Notes: a model not told the origin generated them from the letters alone. Numbered from the stretch's first letter, positions 10,568 through 21,855 are shown. The stretch: DNA of 64,000 bases from Incurvaria masculella (GCA_946894095.1 OX335660.1:8437001-8501000); one strand, 5' to 3'. Numbers and translations: made by a program.

Positions 10568-11170
10568 ATACTTTTTTCGTACTAAGCAGGTACGTCGCTT
10601 ATTCCAAGCAATGTAATATGTAAGTATAATCGATCGTGCAGTATTAGGTATAAAGCAGGTGGAGAAATTGGTAGATGCAATTCCCGCGAATGGTGTGTTT
10701 TGCTGGTTCGGGTCCAGCCTTGCAGTATATTCGTAAAGTAATTGTTTTGAATGGGCTCTTTCTTTAAGAACGGCCCGTAAGCTATGCTTAACTTATCATT
10801 TAAAAACCGCTGTTCCAATTAATTTGATATTTAATATGTAAAATCAGGGAACCAATATCTGTGTCTGCATGCTTTTTTTTTTAAAAAATCCAAACCGAAT
10901 CAGATGAAATCAAAAACCAAATCTTCATACTAATTTTGTTTTCTCTGTGGTTTGACTCAGTATACATTTATCGAAAAAGCAAAGGCATGCAAACACAGAT
11001 ATTTGTTGCCAGATTTGTGATACCAAATATCAAGTAAATTGCTACGGTGGTTTTCAAATGATTAGTAAACTACGTTTGTATGGGAGGCGAAATTTTCTGA
11101 TGCTTACGGGGGCACCTTAACGAATGATTCCTTGCTTCACGGTCGATTATACATACATACATATCACATT
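10568..11170 (+). mobile_element. Foldback element with tRNA-Leu-like core, interrupted
   Basis: The outer arm (TTTTTCGTACTAAGCAGG to AATCGATCGTG) is followed by a tRNA-like core at 10655-10730: A-box-like region GGTGGAGAAATTGGTAGATG and a perfect T-arm GCTGG-TTCGGGT-CCAGC. The far arm TTCCTTGCTTCACGGTCGAT is at 11130-11150. A 357-bp TTAA MITE separates core and far arm. The A-box wording resembles tRNA-Leu. It is not a functional tRNA: no acceptor stem or anticodon arm is evident. Confidence 0.65.
10764..11120. mobile_element. TTAA-flanked MITE, family 2 (357 bp)
   Basis: Second copy of the element at 3955-4330, with TTAAGAACGGCCCGTAAGC at the left and CACCTTAA at the right. The left subterminal CATACAAACGTAGTTTACT segment has been deleted, shortening the element. 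It sits inside the tRNA-Leu-like foldback element. Confidence 0.8.
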
Positions 11171-12229
11171 CCATGTGTTCTCATGTTTAAAATGTCAAAA
11201 AGTCATTGATCGGTTAATTCTATGGACCGAAGCTTACGTTTCTGTTGGAACATACCACGCCAATAGACGACTAAATAATTACTTACAAATTGGATGCCTC
11301 CAACCTGGAATTTGGTCTAGACATTCTAACAGCGTTGCCTCCGACTTGCGGTGGGTTTTCCTCCCTGGCGCTACCACAGCGCAGGTACATTAATAATTCA
11401 CTACATTTAGTACTCCAACAAGAGGAAACGCTGGGTTGGATACCTATGTAGATGGAAAATAAATGTTTAAACGGGGAACAGCTAAACGCTCAATGGTTAT
11501 TTTATTTCTCGCCTCTTCGCTTCGTCGCTCAATGTGTTAATTTATTTAATTTTCCGTTTATAATAAGTAATTCTAGGTAACGCTCTCATAAATGTAAAAT
11601 GTGTAATTTTCTAAATCTTTGCTAAATATTCTCGTCACATGCATATGTTTTAAATATTTATTAAGTCAAAGAAATTAAAGGAGCCGCAATAAACATCGAA
11701 AAAACTGAAGTAAGTCAAAATAAAAAAATCCTACATTGTGTTTCCATCCAAGTAAATGGGCTGACACAATGACATCTTTGTAACAGAAAAAAAAAACAAA
11801 AATAGGCGTGTTCTGTGGGACCTTCTTTAACTTGCTTAAATACTAGATAGGCTCGAATGTATCGTCTGAATCTGCTGGTATTATAGATTTTAAACTGATC
11901 ACTGAAATCCTCTTGATTTATACTTGGCATAAAGTATTCTCGAAGCTGAACTAGCCTATAAAAAGTGCTAAGCTTAGGAAATACTCTTGATATAATCGTG
12001 GAGATGAAAAAGATGATCAAGTTTATGTATAGAGTAATTGAACTGGATAAATATCTTAACTATCTTAATGACTGATATTTCGATAATGCGATGTAGACTT
12101 CTTGTCTTTGACCTCAACGTGGTCAGCGCCATCTGTTGAATTCGCTGTCTTACTTCTCCGAATCTATGTTGTTGCGTCTGTCGGCCCGTTGAAACTAGCA
12201 GCTCTATAATCGCATGTTCTATAATGGAT
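11171..12229. other. No recognised gene
   Basis: Two overlapping minus-strand open frames (11715-12020, 12020-12366 region) lack any recognised motif. The second runs into the inverted-repeat arm described next, so it is probably not a gene. Confidence 0.45.
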
Positions 12230-12289
12230 CGAACCACAATACACCAGCTCACTAAACTCCGTACCAATTTAATGAGCCGTCGGAGGCGT

Positions 12290-13225
12290 GCTCGCCGCAT
12301 TGGAATATTCCGGGAGGTCACGACATTTTTGGTCACGATAAGGTAAATGGCTGAATCAGGGTTCACATGTTAGAGACCAACCCTCTGATGCGAAATATGT
12401 CGATCTGCCTGCGCCAAGTGGTTGCGTTATCTAGATTGGCTATATAAAATAGTTGTTAGTATGTAGCTGCTGATGAATATACTGATTGTCTAGAAATATT
12501 GATACCTATTAATTACACACCAATATCTAGTCAGTTTTTCAATTAAATACTTAAATATACAGTTTTGGTATTACTAAGTAAGTATGTACTGTTACTTTCA
12601 TGCTGAATTATTTGTAGCCATTTACCTCATCATATATTTTTCTTGTAACGATAACTACTTTTTCAGGCGCCTTTTCTAGTTAACGCAACCATTTAGCGCA
12701 GGCAGACCGACACATTTAGCTTCAGAGGGTTGGTCTTTATCCTGTGAACCCAGTTTCAGCTTTTTTTTTATGCGACCTGACATGGATGGCTAATACCACA
12801 CAACTACCGTTATGATATTAGCCCAATACACCACATTCCCGAAAGAATTTGGTGTCATGCCAGGACCTTCCCTTTATGAGCACGGCTACATTGAACTGGA
12901 TGGAAAACACGGACAATTTTTCATTGCCGCTTCGACCATCTTTTCATCTAATGCGATGGTACCAACCCGGGCGGGCTTAAACCCTACCACCTAGTAGGGG
13001 AAGGGGACCTACAGTTTTACATGGAATCCGAACCATGGAGCAGCTCGCATTCGTGACGAAATGCACTTATCGAACTCTGAGAGAGAAAGACAGTGGTGCA
13101 AGTTGGTATTGAACCCGGGCCTCTGGTACGCTAGGCCAGTCCCCGCGCCACTAGGCTACGAGCCGCTTATTACGTTATCGTTACCATTTTTGTCGCGACC
13201 TCCTAGTCTAGAACTGTTTCTCGAC
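12290..13225. mobile_element. Long-inverted-repeat element split by a SINE
   Basis: Left arm about 12290-12430 is an imperfect reverse complement of right arm 12682-12760 plus 13167-13225. Paired blocks include GAGACCAACCCTCTGATG with TTCAGAGGGTTGGTCTTT, GGGTTCACA with TGTGAACCC, and GAGGTCACGACATTTTTGG with CATTTTTGTCGCGACCTCC. The last block lies beyond the SINE at 12761-13166, so the SINE landed inside the right arm. The middle includes a TATATAAAA motif near 12442. It looks like a non-autonomous DNA element; superfamily unknown. Confidence 0.7.
12761..13166 (-). mobile_element. tRNA-type SINE, full length
   Basis: On the minus strand: head GCGGCTCGTAGCCTAGTGGC with A box TAGCCTAGTGG, B box GGTTCAATACC, a TCTTTCTCTCTCAGAG segment, GAATGCGAGCTGCTCCATGG, the common body and poly-A. 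It lies within the right arm of the inverted-repeat element. Confidence 0.9.
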
Positions 13226-13540
13226 GGTTTGCGGCTCACGCCGATCGTACCTACGTCGTGCCCTTACGTCATTCGCGACTAAGTCCCCCCTCACACTCCC
13301 CGAGGGGGAACACTTACTGCGTCTACTTGTTGAACACCTGTTAATGCTGATGGATTTAGCGAGCCCCGCTGTGAGGACAATTAGGTGATATCACTTGCGA
13401 AACTACAGCGACACACGTGGAAAAAAAAGAAAGAAGGACGATGTTGAGATTCCTTCATAAGAATTGACCACTCTGTTCTTTGGAAAAATTGATTTAAAAA
13501 AAATGTTTTCTATTTTTAAGATTTCTATATTGTTTTATGT
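13226..13540. other. No recognisable feature
   Basis: GC-richer start (CCCCTCACACTCCCCGAGG) then AT-rich. The outer inverted-repeat arms may extend into the first 100 bp but I cannot pair them convincingly. Confidence 0.4.
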
Positions 13541-13786
13541 AGCTGGGACATGGACATCTAATACCACACCCACCTTCATTCCACCCAACACACCTGATTC
13601 CAGTATGAATTAGGTGTCTTTAATTGTTGTATTGCCGCTTCGACAATATTTTCACCCAGTACTAGTCCGGGCAGTTAATTAAACTTATATTAGGAAAAGG
13701 GAACTTACAATTTTATATATGTTCTGAACCACGGGACAGCTCGCATTCTAGGCGAAATGCACTTACCCAAAATAAGAGAAAGAAAG
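13541..13786 (-). mobile_element. Degenerate tRNA-type SINE
   Basis: Reverse SINE with AGCTGGGACATGGACATC, AATTAGGTGTC, ATTGCCGCTTCGAC, GAACCACGGGACAGCTCG and GCGAAATGCACTTA. The tRNA head is lost at 13786, where it abuts an oppositely oriented body fragment. Confidence 0.65.
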
Positions 13787-13787
13787 A

Positions 13788-13985
13788 TCCCCCGGTTTGA
13801 TATCATCGGATTGGATGAAAAGATGGTAGAAGCGCCAATGAAAACGGGTCCATGTTTTCCATTTAGTTCAATTTAGCTGTCCTCATAAAAGGAAGGTCCT
13901 GGCATGGCACTGATGCGATGTGTTGAGTTAATATAATTACGGTAGATGTGGTATTAAGTAATAATGTCGATTTACTTTAAAAAAA
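13788..13985 (+). mobile_element. Degenerate SINE body, head-to-head with previous
   Basis: Forward body fragment: CCCGGTTTGATATCATCGG, GATGGTAGAAGCGCCAATG, GGAAGGTCCTGGCATGGC and a decayed tail with A-run. With 13541-13786 it forms an inverted pair of about 200 bp arms at SINE-family identity. Confidence 0.65.
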
Positions 13986-13989
13986 ATCT

Positions 13990-14734
13990 TTGTAACTACT
14001 CTCTCATTAAAACCTGTCTTATTTCTTTCCTAATATGATGTTATTGTAATGTCTTGAAAACTGATGAAAACATTCATGACAGATATATTATATTTCCTAT
14101 CGTTATTACGGGAAATACGTATGCACGTAAATGTTCACCCCACGGTCAAAAAACACTAATTCTGCTGGGAGGAATGGCCGCATTTTCCTGGTCTCCTCAA
14201 GCTAGCTCATCCGGCTGAAGCTCATACTGAAAACTGAACTGAGCCTCGAGTAAATATTTGTTTTCATGAATACCTAAATCTTATTATCCGGCCGCACGCC
14301 ACAGAAGAACTATTCCGAAAGTGAATTCCTACTCGATTGGTCGACTGCTATTCGAAACGTCGATAGAAAGTATTGTTAAGAGGTGACGTCTTTAGGACTA
14401 AATGGTCGATCATATTTCGTGGACCAGTTCTTATGGATACACAAACAAATTTCGGCCATACTTTTTTTTTGAATTATTACCGAATGTGTATTTATTTATT
14501 TTATCTCATCAATTACAATTGTCACCTGCATTAGTGCATTTCATGCTTGGTAATGTCAAATACATAAATTGTTTTTGACGAAGCAAATAAACAACGAAGG
14601 AAACTCCGTTCTAGTGCTATTCTAATATTTAAAAATGTTATGATGCTCAATACTTATATTAACTTAGAATATCAAGGCTCGCAATACTTTTGCGAACCTT
14701 TATTTACCAGTCCTAGTGACTTATCTTGGACGTA
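13990..14734. other. No recognisable feature
   Basis: AT-rich sequence, nothing recognised. Confidence 0.5.
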
Positions 14735-15424
14735 TTTTTATTTATTTATATAAGTTTATTGCACTAAAAAAAAAACTCGGGCAAAAGGTACAACCTAATG
14801 CCGGAGGCATTTTCTACCAGTCTACCTTTGGGTATCGTGAGCAGTAGTGCGAGTAGTAACTATGGAGAAATAGCTTTAGAGGAAACATAATTCCTACACA
14901 ATATACAACAAATACACACTATACTTAAACCTAAATATATAACTTATATAACTGTACATAAACTACATAGATATCAATAAATAAATACTAAATACTACAT
15001 ATATTTATATTATAAAAACAAATAAAAGATTATACTTTATACAATATAATTAAAAGGAAAAAAATATTGGCAAAAGAAATAAAAAATAATTAAATAAACA
15101 ATAGACAAACTTAAAGAAGTATAAGGGAGAAACTTAAAGAAATCATAAAGACAGAAAATAAGCTTTAAGATCTTTTTTAAAAACATTAATAGAGGGGGAA
15201 TTTCGTAAATGGGGAGGTAGCTGATTCCACTGCCTCGCAGCGTGCACTGTAAAGGAGTCTGAATACGTGGAGGATGTATGCGAGGGAATGGCCAGTACCG
15301 AAGAGCCGGTCGATCTAAGTGGGAGACCATGTGAGCAAAGATATGAAAACCGATTTCGAAGGTACGAGGGAGCATTGGGATCATTAAGGATGCTGTAGAG
15401 AAGTGAAAGGACATGAGTATTCAT
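14735..15424 (-). pseudogene. LINE 3' end with reverse transcriptase C-terminus
   Basis: Minus-strand ORF 15424-15143 encodes 93 residues containing SFTVHAARQWNQLPPHLR and VFKKDLKAYFL. This is the tail typical of CR1/Jockey-group reverse transcriptase ORFs (cf. SFTVRDARMWNQLP at 46.7 kb). Downstream on the same strand are a 3' UTR with AATGCCTCCGGCATTAGG and TGCAATAAACTTAT (polyadenylation signal), then ATAAATAAAT. Catalytic RT motifs are absent: the copy is 5' truncated. The coding tail is uninterrupted, suggesting moderate age. Confidence 0.8.
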
Positions 15425-15429
15425 TCATC

Positions 15430-16090
15430 ATATCCATAGCATATCAAAGGATTGATTTATGGATTCAATTCAAATGTAGCCCAATTTTTTGAGATTAATG
15501 TGTCAGTAAGTTGGAAAAGGATAGAAAAAATATCAAGGTATTGATCCAACCTGAAGGCTCTTCAAATACAACAAATGTTGGCATTAGTAAAAAAACGAAA
15601 CAAGCAAAGATTTATTGAAGAGGTGTTTTTTAGTAATTTGAATTGTATTAGTAATATCGATCCCCAAGGCCGTTCCGAATAGACCCCGCGGCCCTCGATG
15701 AAAAATCGTTCCGTCGAAAAGAAAAGGCACGCGAAGCAAAATATTCAATAGATAAAGCTTAAATGAGGGCTAAAGGCGAGAAGAAGTGGAGGGCGTAACC
15801 GAAGATGGGAGGGGAGAGAGCTTTCAGGGATGGGCGCTGTAACTTCCTGAACCGATAATGCTAATTCCGGATCATTCTGGAAGAATGAAATAACAAATTG
15901 CCAATTTGCACTAAAGAGGCATTTTTCGGTTGGGGTCTCGCGAAAAAAAAGTGTGTTTATCGTGACGCGAATATATTATAATAGATAACAACGACATTTA
16001 AGATTGCTAGATTTGGAAGTATTTATTCTTAAGTTAAGTATTTGTTGTCGTTATTTGATTTGCCTAATACATTTACCTAACTTCACAAAT
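15430..16090. other. No recognisable feature
   Basis: Mixed composition, no repeat matched elsewhere in the window, no long ORF. Confidence 0.5.
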
Positions 16091-16107
16091 TGGTTTTTTT
16101 GAATTAA

Positions 16108-16212
16108 ATAAAGGTGCTAGCATGGTACCTAGTTCCTTCAGAATTGCGTTGTCATGGGCTTATATCAGTAGTAGGTGGGATTTTAGCCCTTCATGACCGA
16201 CAATTAAAAAAA
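16108..16212 (+). repeat. SINE 3' fragment
   Basis: AAAGGTGCTAGCATGGTACC, TAGTTCCTTCAG and TTAGCCCTTCATGACC followed by an A-run match the end of the SINE body. The 5' part is missing. Confidence 0.65.
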
Positions 16213-16405
16213 TATGAGTCATATCATCTTCTTAGCAGTTCTTTGACATGTTTAGCAATGGGTCAAAAAGGTGCCATGAAAATCATGTAAATGACTCAAA
16301 TTGCGTACTTTACCCCGGATAGCGGCACCGCACTGCTTATGGAACCAGCTTGCCAGGCTGGACGAATTTCCCAAAGCCCTTTCCGAGCCAAATCCCCATT
16401 TAATA

Positions 16406-16700
16406 TCAAACATGACACGGTACTCTTGGAAAAATGTCGACCCCTTTGAAATACTTCGTATTTTTTAATATTTCGGGCCGAGCAACAACATTCCGAAAGA
16501 GGCGGCGTTCTTCTAAACACAAATAGCTGACAAAAAACCTCCACTGCCGCAACCAATATCCAGTGTCGTTAATCATCCGCCGTCCATAACAATGAGCGCC
16601 GTCCGCCTTCGCCGCGCGCCCCGACCTTCCGCCGCCCACCACTTACCTACTCATTTATACCACCAGCGCGATTCCGATTCTCTCTCGCTTCCGGAGAAAG
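16406..16700 (-). other. GC-rich block with TATA motif and donor-like site
   Basis: On the minus strand GGTATAAATGAG (TATAAA 16659-16654) is followed 8 bp later by GTAAGT (16646-16641) and a CpG-rich stretch to about 16575. Two overlapping open frames of 78 and 86 codons run leftward, neither matching a family. A promoter or first-exon remnant is possible but unproven, since TATA and donor are too close for a normal first exon. Confidence 0.25.
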
Positions 16701-16950
16701 CATTTATTTTTCATTGTATTGTATATTCATCAACCATAGACAGTACACTGCACTCGGATTTGTCATAAACATTGGCCAGTTCAGAAAAACAAAACACAGC
16801 GTAGAAGAACTGGAAAGAAACTCCGCTGTTTTTTTTTTTAACGTCCACTTAGTCTAAATGTACAAAACGTGTTTGTCAATTTTTTTAAACAAAAAAATAG
16901 GTAAAACAATAATGTAACATTAATTCACAAACAATACCAATTCATACCGA

Positions 16951-17150
16951 ATGCAACAGTTCATGACAAATATCATTTTACATTTGCAAAGACTATCCCC
17001 ACCACCTAACATGTTGCCAATTAGAGCAGGCCAGTCCCCACAAACAGCACCCGTTCACGAGCATCACGCCGGGCACAGCTATCACCTCTCTCGACCATAT
17101 TTTAGGGAAAGAGATCCGAATCAAGCGTCACCGTAAGCAAGGACCTCAAA
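16951..17150. repeat. Unclassified repeat, partner of 1394-1600
   Basis: See the partner for shared blocks. This copy continues into CTCAAAGCGATGAACTGCG and a GC-richer stretch to about 17225 that the partner does not share. Confidence 0.7.
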
Positions 17151-17570
17151 GCGATGAACTGCGTTCCATATCCTGGCGGTGCGGCAGAGAAGAGCAGAGG
17201 CTCAGGCACTCCAAGCCAGGGGTGAGTTGTGGGTTTAAAAATATTTACCTTTTATATTGGAAAATATTTGCCAATAAATATTGCAAAAAGTGGTCTCTTT
17301 CATAGGATTTGTTATTAAACTTAATAGTTCTAGCATTTCGAAGTGAAAGCAACGGAATCGCGATGCCAGATGACCAGTTTTACGAAGGAAAACTGATTTC
17401 GTCATATTTCAGGTCTTAAAAGCAAAGCATACTCAGCGTTACTGCCAGAAGACTTGCGTGTCGTTGTAAAAAAAAGTACACATGCGTACATATTGTGGCA
17501 AGCTATAGAGGTTGCTTTATACTTTACCAACATTTTCAGTAACTCTAATTATATTTTTATAGCAAAACAG
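17151..17570. other. No recognisable feature
   Basis: Spacer up to the SINE at 17571, no repeat or ORF recognised. Confidence 0.5.
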
Positions 17571-17951
17571 CCTCAGTGGCCCAGTGGCGCGACACTTCGG
17601 CGATCGCTCTCCGAAGTTAAGCAACGCTGGGTCCGGTCTGGTCTTGGATGGGTGACCATTAGACCGTTGAGAGAGGCTGGCCGTGATTCGGATTCCACGT
17701 TAAACTGTAGGTCCCCTTCCTTACTTACTAGGTGGTAGGGTTAATCCCGCCCGGGTTGGTACCATCGCATTGAATGAACGATGGTCGAAGCGGCAATGAA
17801 AATTGTCCGTGTTTTCCATCCAGTTCAATGTAGCCGAGCAATATAAGGAAGGTCCTGGCATGGCACCTAGTTCCCATGTGGTGTGTTGGGCTAATACCAT
17901 GACAGAAGGTGTGGTATTAGCCATCATGTCCAGTCACATTAAAAAAAAAAA
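17571..17951 (+). mobile_element. 5S rRNA-derived SINE, full length
   Basis: Starts CCTCAGTGGCCCAGTGG, carries GAAGTTAAGCAACGC and TTGGATGGGTGACC, then GATTCGGATTCCACG and the complete body, ending in an 11-A tail. It is very close to the 9727 copy in head and body, indicating recent activity of this subfamily. Confidence 0.9.
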
Positions 17952-18799
17952 GCGACTTAACAAAAAAAGGGGAATTCTGAATCCCTTTTATAGTTTCGTT
18001 CCTCAAAAGTAAAAAAGCAAACCTCATAGTATCACTTTGTTTTTCGTCTATCTGTCTATAGATGCCTGTTTCTCGAGAAAGCGTGGAGGAATTGAGTTTC
18101 AATTTATATTATTTAGGTTAACCGTCCCTCGCAGCCAATTCTTAGTCCACTCGTCAAAAAATATGCCATTAAGGCGCTAGGACTAGTCAACTACTCGCGC
18201 CATACAAATGAACCTTTAAGCAAATGTAATATAATAGTATGCAGTAAAACGATTCAGCAAGTCCAAATAGAACTCCAGACTGATTATGGATTGTTAATAT
18301 TTTTTACTCGACTGCACAAGAAGGTGGGTTAATGTTTCCATCATTTATTGAAATAAAAATAATAATATTTTTTTCCATTTCTCACATTAGAAATCTGAAA
18401 GTTATATCATTTCTAAAAATAACAAATCATTCCATTTGCTTTTAGATGTCTACATTTAGTCAAAAAAGTTCGGAAATGGATACCGTTTCCGCAATGTATT
18501 TTGTATAGAAAAAGGAAACATACATTAACGAAGATTGATCCCTAGACAAGCAATCATATATTTTAAGAATGACAGTTTTAATTGTCAGACTTAGTTAGTT
18601 AACTTGGGGTGCCTCGTCTAAATTTGCGATTTGGCTAGTGCCAGGGCCTTAACGGCGCATATTTTAACACTCGCAAACAGCCAAGCATGGGGGCTGCGTA
18701 GCAACTTTTAAATATAATGGCGGCAGCCCCAGCGAACGAGCTCGTTTACGAATTCGCATACTACTTATTTTCTCGAGTTCCAACGACCCGTGTTCTTAA
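17952..18799. other. No gene; weak repeat near 18720-18800
   Basis: CTCGTTTACGAATTCGCATA near 18740 is shared in reverse with 62970 and in part with 32030 and 32090. Nothing else is recognised. Confidence 0.45.
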
Positions 18800-18995
18800 C
18801 ACGTAAGTTAGTAGCATTTAGATCTAAGTGGGTTTTTAAAAATTTTGGATTGAAAAAATATGTTATGTAAGCCTGTGAAATTTCTTTGCGGGTACTTCTT
18901 TACTGGCTGGATCGAATACGCGGATCTTTGTGACGTAATTTAGTGTCGTTTGACTACCAAAGAGTTTAAATAAATGAAATGAAATGAAAATGAAA
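18800..18995 (+). repeat. GAATAAATGAAATG-type repeat
   Basis: Forward copy: GCATTTAGATCTAAGTG, CTTTGCGGGTACTTC, GCTGGATCGAATACGCGG, CGTAATTTAGTGTCGTTTG and tail AAATGAAATGAAATGAAAA. No insertion at the TTA site used by the MITE in the 40.4 and 57.5 kb copies. Confidence 0.7.
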
Positions 18996-19297
18996 CTACG
19001 AACATTCGATGATGGGCTTCCCTAATTCCTAATCGAACTGGCTACAGTTAAAAAATTTCCACTAACTCGTGGCTACGCTGCCGCCATATGAATGAGTTTC
19101 CATCGCTACTCCAGTCCTTCCGTGCTCACTGCTCGCAAAAGAATCAAAACCTATAGGGTACTTTCCGTTGACCTACAATGATGAAATTTGGCAACAAGCA
19201 AGGCGTCACAGCATTACTAAAGGAAAACATCGGAAAGTCATTATTTTGTGGTTATATAACATTTAAATATTTTTTCCGCGAACTGTCTACATACAAA

Positions 19298-19373
19298 TTT
19301 GTACAGAAAATTTGTGCAAATTTGTACAAATTTGTACAGAATAACAAACGCGAGTTAGACTCGCATTTGTTAT
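19298..19373. repeat. AAATTTGTACA repeats and 14-bp stem-loop
   Basis: Tandem and palindromic AAATTTGTACA units (19298-19340) precede a stem of 14 bp with one mismatch (ATAACAAACGCGAG at 19341-19354, CTCGCATTTGTTAT at 19360-19373) and a 5-nt loop. Confidence 0.7.
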
Positions 19374-19389
19374 TTTATCTGGTATCTAC

Positions 19390-19625
19390 ATTATTTGGAA
19401 ATACGGACAATTTTCATTGCCATTTCGACCATCCCTAATTCAATGCGATGGTACCAACCCGGGCAGGATTAACCCTACTATCAAGTAAGGCCCTACATTT
19501 TAATGTGGAATCCGAACCACGAACGACGAATCCCTTAGTCTCCTTACGACATGCACGGGGACAAATGCAGTGGGCCCGATTGTCTTCTCTTTACGTGACG
19601 AAACCCACACGGCATAATTTGATAT
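19390..19625 (-). mobile_element. SINE body with third head type
   Basis: Reverse body (ACGGACAATTTTCATTGCC, GGTACCAACCCGGGCAGG, TGTGGAATCCGAACCACG) is joined to a head with ACTAAGGGATTCGTCG, GTGCATGTCGTAAGGAG and CGGGCCCACTGC when read on the minus strand. The same join occurs at 3640-4436, so it is not a one-off junction. No clear A or B box is seen in this head. Confidence 0.6.
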
Positions 19626-19679
19626 TATGTTGTATAGCCGATGTGCGAAGCTGTCCAAATCAAGGTTTGACTAGTTAAA

Positions 19680-19890
19680 TACGGGCGTTGACTGGTGTGT
19701 GGGGCAGGGAAGTGAACTGCACAGAAACTTCGTAATGCAAGCTATCTGCCCCGAAGTACATCTTACCCCAGCTTCGCGAGAAAGTAGCACCTGGGCGACC
19801 GGTATCGTTTTGGCAGCCCCCAAAAGTTCTAAAACCCATGGGCGTCGTCGGGCGCCTTTTAGGTGAGGGTGACGGCTTAATGAATCGTTG
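19680..19890 (-). repeat. GGACCCCAGG-type interspersed repeat
   Basis: Diverged reverse copy: GCACCTGGGCGACC, AAAACCCATGGGCGTCGTCG and GGGCGCCTTTTAGGTGAGGG. The GGACCCCAGG block itself has decayed. Confidence 0.55.
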
Positions 19891-19989
19891 CCATTAGCAC
19901 ACATCTCGCTTCAAGTCAACAGTTTCACCCGTATGTTTATATAAATATAATTAATTTACGCCCACTTTAAAAACCGTTGATGTCGTATT

Positions 19990-20340
19990 TCACCTGTGCA
20001 CTGGGCACTGTGCACGACTGGGCACTGAACAACCACATCAAGATGGGATCGACCAAACTTTATCTTCAGCACCGCACCAGCAGCAAGTATACAACATCGG
20101 CATTCCAACCACAGTAGATCCACGTCGCATCTGCATTATCTTCTCCATCATTCTATGTGAGCCCAAAATGCTACTAGAATTTTGGACGCCTTCCGTCACC
20201 CAGTGTATAACCGACTCACCGCGTCCCACTGGGCACTCGACCGACTCACTGTGTCAAGACGGAAGGGCAAGCCTGCAGCACTCGTCCCCCAGACTGAACG
20301 ACCGACTCACCGCGTCCCACTGGGCACCTGGACCGACCCA
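19990..20340. repeat. ACTGGGCAC-rich degenerate tandem motif
   Basis: ACTGGGCAC occurs near 19999, 20014, 20229 and 20319. The unit CCGACTCACCGCGTCCCACT appears twice (about 20212 and 20302) with a partial third. The overlapping ORFs here (60-86 codons, both strands) reflect the repeat. Confidence 0.6.
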
Positions 20341-20765
20341 CCGCATCGGTTGAAACGAGCATGCAGCAAGCAAGATATAACAGCATACCTATGAAAACTA
20401 CGAAGGAACCAAATAAAACAAGCCAATACCAATTATGCAAATTCCAAGAAGTTGCAGACAATGGCCTCCATGGACTTGCATACGGTATTGCAACAACACG
20501 ACACATCGTGTAATATTACAAAGTTCAATTCACAGAATCTCGCCACTGAGCGATTTTTGCCATGCAGCGGAATTCTAACGGTCGCACGTCGCCATAACCA
20601 TAACAACCGCCTCATCAAAAATACTCGACAGCAACATTTCCAAACAGTATGCAACAAAAGTGAAGTGAACCACCGATACTGAAGTGAGCTGGCGCTCAAG
20701 GCCACTCACGCAATAGTGTCACTTTTTTATTTTTGTTGTTTTTTTTTCACCCCTTAGCCTACTTT

Positions 20766-20800
20766 AAGAGGGGAGGTATGTAGCGTAAGCTACATTATGT
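20766..20800 (+). other. Possible LTR start after a polypurine tract
   Basis: The purine run AAGAGGGGAGG is followed by TATGTAGCGTAAGCTACA, with TG opening at 20779 and a short inverted repeat TGTAGC/GCTACA. This is how many insect Ty3/gypsy elements pass from polypurine tract into the 3' LTR. I could not identify a matching LTR end, primer-binding site or internal ORF, so this is a suggestion only. Confidence 0.3.
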
Positions 20801-20834
20801 GTAACCTGACTGCTGCGTCGTCAGCTATGTTTCT

Positions 20835-21744
20835 TTACGTGCTGTGATGGTACAGGCGTTTAAAAATATAATTATTTATTACGTCTCGGAACCTTGTTGT
20901 CAAGCAGAGAATTATGGCGTCGCTAACTAAATACGCAGATGTTATTTTAAAAGGAATTAGAAACGGCTCATATTTAAAAGACAATGAAAATGCCAAGACC
21001 ACGCACGTTTTGTCTCTTAACTGCGGGATAGGTCGTAAACATCGACGTACAAGCGCATTTGTGTTCCCATGACAAAAATAATAAATTTGTTCGAAGAATA
21101 CATTGTAAAACTTTCGAATTCCCATACTGCCGAAGACAATGGTATTTTCAGACACATGGTTGCGGACGGAGAGAAAGAGAGGACACGCGGCGGAAGCCAA
21201 GGTGTGCAAGCAGTACAATTGCAGTCAAGGGCGGCGCGGGGAGTGAGGCAGAGAGAGAGAGCGACGCAAAAAAACCACGTTACGCGTGGGAGCCGAGGGA
21301 GTTGGCAGATAGAAACGACAGAAGTGAGTGAAGTGGAAATGTGAAAAATGGACTCTAGTGAATTGCGATAGAGATTAAGTTGGAATAAGTCGATTAGTAA
21401 ATTTAAGTATATTTATCATTAAGGTAGACTTAGGGGTGGACCTCGAAGAAAGGATCTTGGATGGAAAAGATTGGAAAATGGGTTGGCACTCGAGCTCTGC
21501 ACCTCGAAGAGGCTAGTTGTTAGTATAGCGGGAACATCAGTGAGATTCAGTGGTTATAAAGTCTTGAGCTAATTCCATGTAGGAATTATTTAATCTTGGG
21601 TCACGATACGGCCGTGAGTTAAAAGTCATGTGTTGAAGTGGTACAAGAGACTGCAGCGACGAAACTTGAGAGTTAAGTAAATAAATATATTTTCGTGTTT
21701 GTGTTAGTACGGGGTTTGCATTGCTCTGGCTAAATATTTATAGT
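20835..21744. other. No recognised gene; possible LTR/UTR sequence
   Basis: Contains an AG-rich CpG-containing stretch (21160-21320) with overlapping 90-codon frames of biased composition and no family match, and AATAAATATATT at 21680. Confidence 0.35.
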
Positions 21745-21855
21745 CGTATTCAGAGAGCACCTGTCATAATTTAGTACGAGATTAAGACCGGACTAACCAT
21801 CCATAAACCGGTTTAGGAAGGCAGATTAAATTTAGTCCGCTTCACTCTGAATACA
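21745..21855. mobile_element. Small MITE with GTATTCAGAG ends
   Basis: Ends CGTATTCAGAG and CTCTGAATAC are inverted repeats. Internal blocks GCACCTGTCA, TTAGTACGAGATTA, CCGGTTTAG and CAGTCCGC-like are shared with 42576-42694. About 110 bp, non-coding. Confidence 0.7.

Noticed and set aside
11974..12366. 130-codon minus-strand ORF
   Set aside because: It extends into the left arm of the inverted-repeat element and its composition (Ile/Arg-rich, no motif) fits no family.
21059..21344. Two overlapping 90-codon plus-strand ORFs
   Set aside because: AG-rich, low-complexity sequence open in two frames at once; no family resemblance.
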